Shown here: positions 11,871-22,904 of the stretch, piece by piece | Numbering within the stretch: the stretch's first letter is position 1 | How the letters are laid out: every line of letters begins with the position of its first letter | DNA from: Narthecium ossifragum | Lineage: Eukaryota; Streptophyta; Magnoliopsida; Dioscoreales; Nartheciaceae | Reading direction: 5' to 3' | Length of the DNA: 64,000 nt | NCBI GenBank assembly: GCA_963920575.1 | Contig: OY986974.1 | Span: 23,047,042 to 23,111,041 of the forward strand | The notes under the pieces: model-generated | The model's database searches: none | Seen by the model: the letters and a program-made list of their open reading frames with translations, nothing else | What the model was told of the DNA's origin: nothing | Position numbers and translations under genes: made by a program

Positions 11871-14800
11871 TCGTGCTCTCATGGAACTGCCGAGGGATAG
11901 GCCTCCGAAAGCTCTCTCGCATTTGTGGAAGGCTCATCTCGAGGCATTCTCCGGATCTACTACTCTTGCTGGATGTAGGGATCTCTTTGGAGGGTTTGGA
12001 CGGCGTGTCGGCTAGACTGGGGCCTAGCTGGGGAACTACTCTCATCCCCTGTCTCGGGCGGAGAGGCGGGATCCTTGCAGCTTGGAAAATCATTTTAGGA
12101 AGAGTCTCCTTTGTTCACGCTTCTCGGCAGGCGCTCCATGGTGTTTTCACGGGGAAGAAAGGCCAAGTCCGCATCTCTGCAATCTATGCGGCCAGGCAAA
12201 GGGGGGACCGTCTGCAACTCTGGCGGGAGTTGGCGAGGGTGCGCAACCCAGCGGGCCCTCACCTCTTTATTGGTGATTTCAACGTTGTGGCTTCCCCTTT
12301 TGAGAAGAAGGGCGGCCGTCCATTCCTCCTCCGCCGCAGTACCCGCGAGTTCCTGGACTTCACCTCCTCTGCCGGTCTTATAGATCTTGGGTTTATTGGG
12401 CCAAGGTTCACCTGGTCTAACAAGCGCATGGGAAGGGAGAGGATCCTTGAACGACTAGACAAAGGTTTGGTGAATGAGGCTTGGAAGAGGCAGTTCCCTG
12501 GTTCTTACGTCCGCCACCTCCCGAGACTCTCTTTCGACCACAACCCCCTCCTCTTGAAGCTGGAAGGTGAAGCTCGTCCCCCTGGGCCATCTACTTTTCG
12601 ACTGGAAGGTTTCTGGTTGCAAGACAAGGAATTCTCATCGCTTGTACACCGAGTTTGGGCAAGACCGAGGGGGGGCAATAGCCAGTACAACTTGGCTGGG
12701 AGATTGAAGGAGATCAAGGACACGGTCAAACACTGGAATCGCAGAGAGGAGGCTGACCTCTTCAAGACCGGAGCCCAAGTCGAGAGTTTGCTTGCCGTGC
12801 TCTATGACAAAGAGGAGTTGGGTTTGCTTTCAACAGAAGAAGAGACGGAGCTCAGATGTTTGGAGAACCGGTACACCGCAACCTTATTGAAACAGGAGGA
12901 GTTTGTTGGCCGGAGATACCGCAGATCCTGGGTTACTGCTGGCGATCGGAATTCTAGTTTTTTCCACAGTCTGGCCAAGCGGCGTCAGCATAAGTCTAAA
13001 GTCACTGAGATTGTGCTTGATGACGGTAGAGTGCTCTCCTCTCAACATGACATCGCTGCTGCCATGCTGGAGCATTTTAACATGCTTTGGACAGAGGCCA
13101 GACAGGATGAAGAAGTAACTCTGCCCACCCTCCCCCGACTCAGCCTTACTAGCATCGACCTCCTCTCTGCTCCTGTCTCTGAAGCTGAAATCCTCGAGGC
13201 CATGAAGGAGATGGAAGATGACAAGTGCCCAGGACCGGACGGCATGCCGATCGAGTTCTACCTCAAATTTTGGCGAGTTCTCAAGTCAGAGATGCTGGAA
13301 CTAATCATGGGTTTCTTCAGCAATGCCAGACTCCCCCCAAACTGGAATAACACTTTCGTGTCACTCATCCCCAAAGGCGCGAACCCCAGGAGGATTAAAG
13401 ATTTCCGGCCGATCTCTTTATGCAATGTAAGTTATAAAATTGTTTCTGCTGTTCTTGCTAACCGGCTTCGCAGTGTTCTCGGAGAGGTCATAGGCCCAGA
13501 GCAGTCGGCCTTCCTCTCGGGCCGATCCATCTTCGACAACATCGCGGCGGCACAGGAGCTCCTCCACTCACTGCATCGCGCCCCCAAGACGAGACCCCTG
13601 ATGGCTTTCAAGGTCGACATCCGATCAGCGTACGATAGTGTCCGGTGGTCTTTTCTGCTCCGGGTGATGGAGAAGATGGGCTTCCCCCCTACCTGGCGTT
13701 TCTGGGTATTTGAATGTCTATCCTCTGCTTCCTTCTCTCTAGTGATCAACGGCCGCGTCTCGGGCTTCTTCCAAACTTCCAGAGGACTCCGGCAGGGAGA
13801 CCCGATTTCCCAGTACCTGTTCCTCATCATCCAGTCTGTGCTCTCCCAACTGTTGAACGCATTGAAAGGAGTCAGTTTTTACGGCGGACGCGAGACCTTC
13901 TCCCACTTATTGTACGCGGACGACTGTCTCCTGGTGACCAAGGCGAAAGCTGAGGAAGCTTCCATGATCAACATTGTGCTGGATAGGTTCTATCATCTCT
14001 CAGGCTTGGAGATCAACCAGGCGAAATCCCAGCTGCGCTTCTCACCCCGCACCGATCCAGCCAGGCGCCTTTGTATTTGCAGAATTCTCAAGGTGGCAGA
14101 AGCCCGAGACCATCTGAAGTATCTTGGTGTCCCTGTCGATGGTGGGAAGCTCGGAGCCTCTGCTTTCAACGATCTTGTCCAAGACTTCTAGCACCGGTTA
14201 TCAGATTGGTCCTCTTTGAAGCTGTCTGGGGCTGGTAGAGTGGTTCTGATCAAATCTGTCCTCCAAGCCAAACCCACGCATACTTTCTTCGCAACCCATG
14301 TCCCGACGTCGGTGATCAAAGACCTGGAGTTTCTATGTCGAAATTTTTTATGGAATGGACGCAAAGGTGGCCGGGTAGCATGGGACGTTGTCTGTTCCGA
14401 AGCTGAGGCCGGCGGGTTGGGGCTGAAGAACTTCCATACATGGCAGCAATCGCTGAGACTTAAACGAGCTGCAAGCCTCTGTTTGGAACCCAACTCAATT
14501 TGGGCAAGATTGAGCAGGGAGAAATACCGCTGGACAGGGAATCTACCAACATGAAACATACCAAGAGGCGCATCCTCACACTGGAGGAGGATTTGCAGAT
14601 CCGCAATGAAGCTGAAGGAGGGTTTGAGATGGTCACCATCTTCGACTGGACATATAAGTGTCCTACTCGACCCCTGGGTACTTGACCCCCCTATCCCTCT
14701 CCCCATCTCTTTTCTCTACCTCTCTACCGGCGAACCTCCTTGTTCGGGACTTGCTGGACGACTACGGCCTATGGAGGGAGGATCTGTTGCTGCAGTTTCT

Positions 14801-15783
14801 CCACCCAGATTTAGCTACTGCATTTCGAGGGATCCAGTTGGGGCATGCTAACTCCAGAGACAAGCCACTATGGACTTTCTCGAGCAATGGCGTTATTACA
14901 ACGAAGGCCATCTATAGCTGGTTGTCTGCTAGCTCGGGTAATTGGCAAGGGGAAGCACGGTCGGCAGAGTGGTTAAACTGCTGGAAGTCACCAGTCGGGC
15001 CGCGCGTCAAATTTTTTCTTTGGAGATTTTTTCACGGCAAGATCTTGACTTCGGAGGCTCTTTGGCTGCTGGGTTGTGCACCAGACCCATTGTGTTGCAT
15101 CTGTGGGTCTGAAGCGGAGACTCTCGATCACCTCTTCTTCACCTGCCCGTTCTCCGCCGATGTGTGGGTCCGGGTATGCCGAAGCTGGAGGGCGCCTACC
15201 TCAGTTGACGATTGTTGGCGGTTGTTCACTGCGGCGGCTAGATCGGGACTTGGAGAATGCAAAACAGTGGCCGGCTATTCGTTATGGTGGATCTGGAAGC
15301 AAAGAAATGACGTCATCTTCAACAACCGACGCACCTCTTCCGAGAAGCTTGCCTTCCCAAACCCCCCTCATCTCCTCCCTCCTCCTCGACAACGCCAATC
15401 CTCCGGACGGATGCCTCGGTTCGTGGTGGAGCCGCAGGGCTTGGAGCTGCCCTCTTCTCGGATGGAGTCTCCGTTGCTTGGACCTGGAAGGGCCGGTGTC
15501 GGGTTAACTCCATTGTTGAAGCTGAGCTATGGGCGATGGAAAGGGGACTGCAGGAGCCGTTTCGTTGCGGGAGTGTTAAGATCATTTTGGAATCTGACTC
15601 GCTGCTGGGAATTGGCTACGCCTCCGGCCGTTTCTGCTGGCCTAGGGACCTGGTTGAGGTTCTCAAGGCAGTCTGGAGGATCGCGACTAATTTCCAAAGC
15701 GTCTTCTTTGTGCACATACCACGGGAGTTCAACACCCTCGCTGATTGCTTGGCCGGCTCCTCTTGGCGTGATAACTCGTTGTA
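11867..15783 (+). pseudogene. LINE ORF2 polyprotein (EN-RT-zinc finger-RNase H), broken
   Basis: ORF2 nicks target DNA and reverse-transcribes the element RNA. The frame opens MIVLSWNCRGIG, the endonuclease N-terminus, with later endonuclease motifs HLFIGDFNVV and RLSFDHNPLL. The reverse transcriptase shows KCPGPDGMPIEFY, FRPISLCNVSYKIVSAVLANRL, FKVDIRSAYDSVRW, GLRQGDPISQYLF and the catalytic YADDCLLV (near 13914). A TAG at 14189-14191 and a TGA at 14552-14554 interrupt the same frame. Both could be C-to-T type changes of CAG and TGG. A frameshift near 14700 leads into the zf-RVT region (RVKFFLWRFFHGKI, CCICGSEAETLDHLFFTC). Another shift near 15400 leads into RNase H (TDASVRGGAAGLG, EAELWAME, LESDSLLGIG, NTLADCLAG), whose acidic D-E-D-D set is present. 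It stops at 15781-15783. Confidence 0.9.
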
Positions 15784-15909
15784 ATTAGCACTCCGTAGAC
15801 TAGAGTTGTATTCTAACGGGCATTGTTGCCTGAACTGTTTGTGGTGTGTTCGGCCTTTCCTGAGCTAACCACCGTCATTTCCTGTACCGCAGCCCTTGGC
15901 TTAACTAAG

Positions 15910-15936
15910 AAAAAAAAAAAAAAAAAAAAAAAAAAA
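15910..15936 (+). other. LINE poly-A tail
   Basis: About 27 A residues follow TTAACTAAG and precede the right target duplication, marking the 3' end of the retrotransposed RNA. Confidence 0.95.
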
Positions 15937-15950
15937 GACTCTCAACAGCT
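15937..15950 (+). repeat. LINE target-site duplication, right copy
   Basis: GACTCTCAACAGCT is identical to 10056-10069. Kiwellin coding sequence resumes directly after it. Confidence 0.95.
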
Positions 15951-16732
15951 TTGGTGACATTATAGGTAATGTCGGCCAAACGCCGTGCAATAACGGCTAC
16001 CACACTAATCATGAGTTGGTCGTTGTGCTCTCCACCTGATGGTTAATTGAAAATGGCGGTCGGTGTCTCAAGAACATTCAGATCAATGCTAACGGCAAAT
16101 CTGTCTTGGTTAAGATCGTAGACAAGTGTGACTCTGTCGCTGGCTGCGGCAATAATCACGATTTCAAGTCCTAGTGATCGCTGCTACCCCCGCTGTTTGG
16201 AGCGCTCTTGGAATCAGTGGTTCGCAGGTTGGCATTACCTGGTCCGATGCATGAGAATGAGACCGGAAACTTCTTCAAACTGTCATAAGCCTCTGTTGCT
16301 TTTGTAACACTACATCATATTAGATATTTAACATGCAATTACATCAAAATCCACTGTAAACCTTGTCTTTGGCTTTCTGCAAGATCTATTGTAAACTATT
16401 CTTTTAGCTTTCTGTTTGTAGCTCCGGCCTCCGGCCTGAACTCGTTTGTTGGCGGAATCAGGATGAGATTTAAGGGGGGGGCGAAATCTAAAGTAAAATG
16501 ATCAATTTTTTTTCTTTTAAGTAATGTAAAAAATACATTAGAATTACAATATCGAACATTAGGAATAAAAATAATATAAATATTAAAATATGCGTATTGT
16601 ACTATGTGCTATGATTGAGAGGTGGAAGTTGGATCCTATGCTTTTGTATTTTTTGAAAATGTTGCAAAATGATATCTTAATAGTTTTAAAAATTTCCCGC
16701 TCGATGTATGCAATCATTCATCCAGTCATCTC

Positions 16733-17060
16733 ACATCTTATTACGATCAGCTGCTGTGAAATCCTCTTCATAAAGTTCAGCAAGACGACATAACTTAGCA
16801 TGATTAAATGCTGAGAATGAGTTTCTTGGATCAAGGCATGCTATGCAAAGAAGTATCTCCGTACTTTCTTTTGCGGAAATGATGATTCATCTCGTAAGTG
16901 ATGAAATCAATAACTTGGAAAAACATATCAACACGAAAATGGTACATATAAGTAATATTTTGCCCTCCACGCCTCGAACGACTGCGAGTTGATATAATAT
17001 CTTCCATATTTGGTACACTAATAGAATTATCGACACAAAGTTTTGACTTCTTTCAAAAAT
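16733..17060 (-). pseudogene. hAT transposase C-terminal fragment
   Basis: The minus-strand translation gives KKSKLCVDNSISVPNMEDII, then RSRRGGQNITYMYHFRVDMF and FQVIDFITYEMNHHFRKR. After a frameshift it reads LLCIACLDPRNSFSAFNHAK and LCRLAELYEEDFTAADRNKM before a stop. This is the region just upstream of the hAT dimerisation domain in plant TTF-type zinc finger/hAT transposases. The N-terminal zinc finger and the dimerisation domain itself are missing, so the fragment cannot be functional. Confidence 0.75.
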
Positions 17061-17349
17061 CCATTCCATTTTGTCCGCTTAGTGGTTTTTTTTTATCACA
17101 AACTTATTCATTATTTAAATAAAACAAAACAAAAATATAAAAAAAATGCGACAATTAGAAATCAAATTAATAAATTATCAAATAATTAACTAAATCCTAA
17201 CAAATAAATAATTAATTAAATCAAACTAATAAATTATAGATCCTAACATTATCAAATAATTAACTAAATCAATTTTTTTTTTTATAAAAAAAAACAGAGC
17301 ATCTGATTTTAATGCTCTGTTTTTCTCAGTGGATGGGTTTGGGTGCCGG

Positions 17350-17580
17350 CCGGCCATGCCCTGCCGGGTGGGGGCGGATGCTGGAGAGGGGGGAGGGCCG
17401 GAGAGGGGGACTGGCGTGAGGGCTGGAGAGGGGGGAGGGGTGAGGGCCGGAGAGGGGGACGAGGACTGGTTGGCTGGTTGGGTGCCGACCCTGCCGGGAG
17501 GGGGCGGGTCCCGGAGATGGGGGAGGGCCGGAGAGGGGGACTGGGGGTTCCGGCGTCGCCAGGGGCCGCCCCCCCTCGCC
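17350..17580. repeat. GC-rich minisatellite
   Basis: Imperfect repeats of GGAGGGCCGGAGAGGGGGAC and related G-rich words occur near 17391, 17410, 17438, 17455 and 17523. They create proline- or glycine-rich open frames on both strands that I do not regard as genes. The block sits inside the right end of the hAT relic. Confidence 0.6.
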
Positions 17581-17601
17581 CCACCCTGGTTCCGCCCTTC
17601 T

Positions 17602-17804
17602 AGTATATTTTCTGCTCTGAAATACCCATGTAAATTTGGTTTAGTTCATAACCCAATGGCTAATCTCCTCCTTGTGTGCACAGATAACCTATATTTGATG
17701 ACATCTGGTGCTATTTGATTCTGTAGATAAATACACAAATGGTTAAGCTCAACAATGACATCAGTAGATGGCATCCCTTCAAACTTTTGAAGTTAGGTGA
17801 GCAC
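17602..17804. other. short intergenic stretch left of Mutator element
   Basis: Unremarkable AT-rich sequence. It abuts the left 9-bp duplication AAGTATGAA (17805-17813). The pre-insertion locus would join it to the sequence from 23783 onward. Confidence 0.4.
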
Positions 17805-17813
17805 AAGTATGAA
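17805..17813 (+). repeat. Mutator target-site duplication, left copy
   Basis: AAGTATGAA here is repeated exactly at 23774-23782, the 9-bp length diagnostic of Mutator-like transposition. Confidence 0.95.
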
Positions 17814-18019
17814 GAATTTTTTGCCATTTGATACCCCAAACGTTTCGTTTTGGCATAATAATACCCCAAACGTGTTTTTTTGCCATTTGATACCCATAAG
17901 ATGGTAAAGTTTCGGTTTTACCCTCTTTATTTCCCCAGCCGAGCATGCATACATGCCATGCCACATGACGTGGCATGGTAAGCTAATTAAATAAGATATC
18001 CTATGATTCGAAACCCCAG
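17814..18019 (+). repeat. Mutator left terminal inverted repeat
   Basis: It starts GAATTTTTTGCCATTTGATA and runs to TCGAAACCCCAG. The reverse complement of 23567-23773 follows it almost base for base. TIRs of MULEs hold the transposase-binding site and the promoter of internal genes. Confidence 0.93.
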
Positions 18020-18485
18020 TAGCATTAAATACATGCCACGTGGCACGAAACCGTTGGCCACGCATACGGCGCTGTCAGCCCTTGAGAAGACCGGCCGCCA
18101 GTCGTTGACTACGCGCAGAACTTCCCGCGCGTAGTTAACAAACACGCATAAAACAATAACATCACACATTTTTCATTTTTCACGCGTGGTTATCACTAAA
18201 CGCGCGTAGAAAGTATGTGTTTTCAGTGTACGTGGCATGGCCTGCATTAAATGCGACGGAAGCGTGAGAAGACCTCAATCATCCCGACGGGGCTCGCCTG
18301 AGTTCTTTCAGCCACCATAGGATTGCTCTCCCGCCATTGCATGGGTTTTTCCCGCCACCATCTCTTCTTCCTCCCTATCGCCTCTTTCTCCCTATCTCCT
18401 AAATCCAAGACCGACGAGATACCTCCCGTTCTTAGTCCACTTTGCATCCAGACCCGGACGGTGGATCTGCATCGTATGGTCTACT

Positions 18486-21325
18486 ATGGGTAGCGTTCAG
18501 CTTCTTTGTCATTTCAATGGAGATGTTGTATACGACGAAGGTCTTCCATATTATCGTGGTGGGTCACGTCGGCTCGAGGAGTTCTCTTCGGACCTATCAT
18601 ATACTCAACTGAAGACTCGCTTCTACATGCTTTGTGAGCTATCTCCAACCGATGGCGAGTTGTTCATCAGCTTCGAGAAGCCCAACAATCCATATAGTCC
18701 ATTCATACGACTAGAAAACGACATAGACTTATCCCGGCTCTTCGTTCTCCTAGGCCGGCCATCTTGCCCACCCATCAGAGTGTTCGCCTCCCTGGAAGAA
18801 GCAGACAACACAAGGTATGGCAGGGGAAAATCTTTTACTCAATACTAATGACTTCATGATGCTTTCTAACGCTTCCCTACAATGGCTCAGTTGTGGCAGC
18901 GATACTATGTTTCTTGAGACGGCACGTGGTTTGGGCGACATTGATCTGAACGTCCCCTTGGTGCCAGCACCGGACGAGGTCGAAATTTTTCTCGACGTGG
19001 TGGAGGAGATATCCCTCAATGCCCTCACACCGGAGGCGGAAGGGTAAAAAATTTTACTGGCGTGCGCAGTTTATGCGAGCATAATAAATACGCGCACACA
19101 TTTGCGCGCGTAGTTAATGCTGGATACTTTCTACGCGCGGGAAGTAATAACCACGCGGGGAAATTCATCGGTCATAGATGTGCATGTAGTTAGTATTTTA
19201 TGCGCGTTTGTGAACGACGCGCGAGAATTTATGCGCGTGCTTAAAGACGGGTGTAAATATTTTTTTGTGCGGCTTTAATATATTTCGTGCGCGTCTTTAT
19301 TGTGCGTCTTTTATTGTGCGTCTTTATTTTTTCCCCGCACATAGAACGACGCGCGCGCTTTTATGCACGTACTTAAAGATGCGTGTAAATATTCACTTGT
19401 CCACATTTGAGAAACGTGAGTATTTTTTTGTGCGTCTTTAATATATTTCCTGCGCGTCTTTATTGTGGTTCTTGCGCGCGCATAGTGATCACCGCGCGTG
19501 TGAGTTCGTCAATTTTTATGAGTATTATTTCTTTGGCGTTCACAGGCTAGACAGTCGACCCGATGTGGACATGCACGACATGCACGATGAAATTTATTTC
19601 GCCGATGATTGGGATCCTGATTGTGAAGAACATGAATTGCCTGTCTGTGAGCCCGTGGAAGACGGAAAAGACAAGTACATCCTCGACTTCGAAACACCCG
19701 AAGCTCGAGAGGTTTTCTTTCTAAGCGCACCGGAACCATTTGTCGGACAGTCCTTTCCGGATAGTAAGCAACTGAGACTTGCGCTTGCAAGATACGCAAT
19801 CACGCACCGGTTCGAGTATATCACGAAAAAGTGTAGTGAACAGAAGGTTCTTGTGCGTTGTGTGGAAAGTAACTGTACATGGAAGGTGATTGGTAGGAAG
19901 GTGCCCGGAAATCGCGCTTTTCGGATAAGGAAATGTGTCAACGACCACACGTGTAAGATGACAATGATCGGTCATGGTCACAAGCAATTGACGTGCTCTT
20001 TTATCGCTGAAGAGGTGAAAGAGCAGGTGGCATCAAGTGACTAATACACTGTGAAGATGATTGTAACCGATATTTTGAAGAGGTATGGCGTGAAGGTGTC
20101 CTACTGGAAGGCGTATCGTGCCAAGCAGTCAGTTCTCAAGCTGGTTAGAACAGAACCCATTCATTGTACGTTTTCTTAATGCACATGAATTTTTCTCTAA
20201 TCATGTTTCTCATGCAAACAGGTCCATGGAACATATGAGGGTTCGTATTCTTTGTTGAGACCCTACATGCGGGAGTTGATGATGAGGGACCCGACCACTG
20301 TGACGGGACTTGAGCTAGACTCAGAGAACCGTTTCCTACGGATATATTGGGCCTACGGCGCATGCATCTATGCCTACAAGAACTACATGCGGCCAATTCT
20401 TGGTATAGATGGCACATTTATCACTGGTAAGTATCCGGGGACAATTTTTACTGCAATTCGGGTAGACAGCAACAATCACATCATCCCTGTGGCATTTGGA
20501 GTTGCGGACAAAGAGTCGGCGGAGTCGTGGACATGGTTTCTCACACGTCTCCGCACATGTATTAGTCCGTTCGAGACGTTGACTATAATTTCCGACCGGC
20601 ACAAAGGGATACTGAAGGCCGTGGAGGATGTGTTCCCGGAAGCAATGCATGGTTTTTGCATGGTGCACTTGTCGCATAATCTGGTGAATGCACCGAGGAG
20701 ATCACAACCATACAACCTGTTCTGGGCGGCTGCGAGAGCGTACACTGAGGTGGGTTTCACAATGGCCATGGACAGAATGGCGGAGTTGTATCCGGAGCAA
20801 TACAAGTACGTCACGGACATCCCCAAAGAAAAATGGGCAACCCATTGCTTCCCAGGTCGGAGATACAAAATGTTATCAACGAACATGGTTGAGAGTTTCA
20901 ACAGGGTTTTGAAGGATGCCAAGGCATTTCCTATCCAATATATGATGGAGACCACGCGTCGGAAGGTAGGTTCTTATTTTTGGATGAGAAAATAGGAAGC
21001 TATCCGCCTTGAAACTACTCTTACACCATGGGCTGAGAAGGAGCTTAACATAGCCAAGGAGAAAGGACGGCACATGACGGTCGAGCAGTCGAGTCACGAT
21101 GACTTCCAAGTTCAATATGGAGAGTCCTACTACGCCGTCAACATTGCCCTAAAGAGGTGTTCGTGCAGGGAATGGGACGTGCTAGGCATACCATGCCAAC
21201 ACGCATGTGCTGCATTAATGTTCAAAGGTTTGTCAGAATATGACTATTGTGAGCCGTGGTTCACAACTGAAAAATATAGATCTACATATTACGGCTGTAT
21301 ATACCCAACTGCATCCAAAGAATGA
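18486..21325 (+). pseudogene. MURA-type MULE transposase, nonsense-mutated
   Basis: Exon 1 (18486-18814) encodes a PB1-like N-terminus (MGSVQLLCHFNGDVVYDEG). Exon 2 (18891-19043) joins in phase as NTSCGSDTM. An exon from 19546 (LDSRPDVDMHD) also joins in phase and carries the MuDR N-terminal domain (FPDSKQLRLALARYAITHRF, CTWKVIGRKVPGNRAF). After a stop TAA (20042-20044) and a probable short intron (about 20166-20221, junction uncertain), the catalytic MULE domain follows: LGIDGTFITGKYPGTIFTAI, DKESAESWTWFLTRL, IISDRHKGILKAVEDVFPEA and MHGFCMVHLSHNL. The D-D-E residues appear present. After TAG at 20993-20995 in the same frame comes a SWIM zinc finger, CSCREWDVLGIPCQHAC. There are two nonsense codons and otherwise little damage. 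Confidence 0.88.
19044..19545 (+). other. MULE intron-like spacer rich in GCGCG/ACGCG words
   Basis: Between exon 2 and the next transposase exon lies sequence with repeated phrases such as TTTATGCGCG, GTGCGTCTTTA and ACGCGCG. The same words occur at 18100-18210 and 21540-21990 within this element and are rare elsewhere in the window. Donor and acceptor sites (GT at 19044-19045, AG at 19544-19545) fit an intron of about 500 bp. Confidence 0.5.
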
Positions 21326-21580
21326 TGCGTGCATGTTCTTCCGTCATATATTCGCCAGCGGCCTCTGCTATCTTCTGCGCGAAGCAGCGGTTTGCGAACG
21401 GAGTGCAGCCGGCCTCCAGCAATCCTTCTTCACCGCTGCTAGTCTCTGCGGCTAACAGGAGATATGAGTTGGAGTTAACACAAGTAATTACTGAAAGACA
21501 CACAACAGAATAGACAACACCTTAACAATGCGTAATAAAACCATCACAATCGCGTATAAAATGAGAAATGTGCGCACATA

Positions 21581-21850
21581 CAGAAACTACGCGCACAAAC
21601 AATTAACTGTGCGCACATATAGAATGAAGTTCAAATGCGCATATGCACACCTTAACGACGCGTAAAACAACAGCAACTACGCGTACAAACAATTAACTGT
21701 GCGCACATACAGAATGAAGTTCAAATGCGCATATACACACCTTAACGACGCGTAAAACAACAGAAACTACGCGTACAAACAATTAACTGTGCGCACATAC
21801 AGAATGAAGTTCAAATGCGCATATACACACCTTAATCACGCGTAAAACAA
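21581..21850 (+). repeat. 90-bp tandem repeat, three copies
   Basis: Units begin CAGAAACTACGCG at 21581, 21671 and 21761, with a partial fourth at 21851. Each contains AACAATTAACTGTGCGCACA and CTTAACGACGCG. The array lies downstream of the transposase inside the Mutator element. Confidence 0.9.
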
Positions 21851-22370
21851 CAGAAACTACGCGTATTTGTTGCGAGACTTCTCATAGAAAGAAATAGATG
21901 GGAAAATATGGAAAACTACGCGTACAAAGAGATCAATGAGCGCACGGTGCAAAAGTACGCGCGTAGATGTGCACAATATGGAAAAGTACGCGTATAATCA
22001 CACCGCCTAGGGCAAATAAGAAAAAAGGGAAACAATGTGATTGTGATCGTGATCCACATAGGGGTGAACCAGGCCATACCGGAGTCAATATCGCCAGAAT
22101 CCACCGCGGCCTCTTTTCTCCTCCGCTTTGAACCCTCCGCTTGTCTTCCTTTACCCCGATTCTCTACTGCGATATTTCGATCTCTCGACCTCTCGATCTC
22201 GGAAACCCCTTTCTCGAATGCGGATTTCAAACTGAGTCTATGCGGATTTGAAAAGCCGCATGCGAATCGCTTTTACGCATATTTATCCGATGCGACGTTT
22301 CGAAGTGACGTCGGCTGACACCGCCGTACCGGTTGGCTAATGGGGGCTTGCCACGTGTATGGAATAAGTA

Positions 22371-22894
22371 AGGTGTTTTTATGCGTACTTGCTGTTTATA
22401 TGCGTTGTTAACGTATTTTCCATGCATGTTTTCTATTCTGAGCAGTTAAGGTGTTTTTATGCGTACTTGTTGTTTGTATGCGTTGTTAACGTATTTTCCA
22501 TGCGTGTTTTCTATCCTGAGCAGTTAAGGTGTTTTTATGCGTACTTGTTGTTTGTATGCATTGTTAACGTATTTTCCATGCGTGTTTTCTATCCTGAGCA
22601 GTTAAGGTGTTTTTATGCGTACTTTCTGTTTATATGCGTTGTTAACGTATTTTCCATGCGAGGTGTTTTTATGCGTACTTGTTGTTTGTATGCGTTGTTA
22701 ACGTATTTTCCATGCGTGTTTTCTATCCTGAGCAGTTAAGGTGTTTTTATGCGTACTTGTTGTTTGTATGCGTTGTTAACGTATTTTCCATGCGTGTTTT
22801 CTATCCTGAGCAGTTAAGGTGTTTTTATGCGTACTTGTTGTTTGTATGCATTGTTAACGTATTTTCCATGCGTGTTTTCTATCCTGAGGAGCTA
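22371..22894 (+). repeat. 78-bp tandem repeat, seven copies
   Basis: Units begin AGGTGTTTTTATGCG at 22371, 22449, 22527, 22605, 22661, 22739 and 22817. Spacing is 78 bp except for one truncated 56-bp unit at 22605. Because 78 is divisible by three, the array makes open frames with a repeating 26-residue hydrophobic peptide. I treat these as artefacts. The array directly precedes the captured kelch fragment. Confidence 0.93.
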
Positions 22895-22904
22895 AGAATG
22901 AACG

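Larger units (their letters stand above)
10070..15936 (+). mobile_element. near full-length L1-type LINE, 5867 bp
   Basis: The element lies between perfect 14-bp duplications and ends in a run of about 27 A. It encodes an ORF1 with a DUF4283-like RNA-binding region and a zinc-knuckle-like segment. ORF2 has an endonuclease, reverse transcriptase, zf-RVT-type zinc finger and a C-terminal RNase H. ORF1 and ORF2 overlap at ATGA (11867-11870). It is GC-rich compared with its surroundings. A few frameshifts and two nonsense codons make it inactive as it stands. The 5' end, immediately after the duplication, is C-rich and proline-coding, so the copy may be full length or nearly so. It is inserted sense-oriented into a kiwellin coding sequence. 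Confidence 0.95.
9816..16254 (+). pseudogene. kiwellin / ripening-related protein pseudogene split by a LINE
   Basis: The start ATG at 9816 encodes MAKSPVVAAV, like the divergent copy at 8656. The body before the break includes [22 protein letters not shown] and TPATMTLNS, read through small frameshifts and an early in-frame stop. The LINE interrupts it right after TCAACAGCT (10069). The remainder resumes after 15950: FGDIIGNVGQ, then GGRCLKNIQINANGKSVLV, KIVDKCDSVAGCGNNHDFKS, a stop, a short deletion, PAVWSALGIS and ITWSDA ending at the TGA 16252-16254. Removing one copy of the 14-bp duplication restores the MTLNSFG junction seen in the sister copy. The gene was therefore a single-exon kiwellin, now dead. 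It was probably decayed by point mutation as well as by the insertion. Confidence 0.85.
16450..17601 (-). mobile_element. decayed hAT transposon with transposase remnant
   Basis: The left edge reads GGCGGAATCAGGATGAGAT (from 16451). The right edge, reverse-complemented, reads GGGCGGAACCAGGGTGGGG (ending about 17600). They form imperfect inverted ends of the type common to plant hAT elements of the zf-TTF/zf-MYM1 group. Between them on the minus strand lie an hAT transposase relic and, near the right end, a GC-rich minisatellite. I could not find a clear 8-bp target duplication, so the limits are approximate. Confidence 0.6.

Noticed and set aside
21326..21513. Minus-strand frame with LLEAGCTPFANRCFAQKIAE
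   Set aside because: It is overlapped by the 3' end of the transposase gene and short, and I recognise no family. A captured exon is possible but unsupported.
21581..22894. Possible CRISPR-like direct repeats
   Set aside because: The arrays are head-to-tail minisatellites without unique spacers, in plant DNA inside a transposon.
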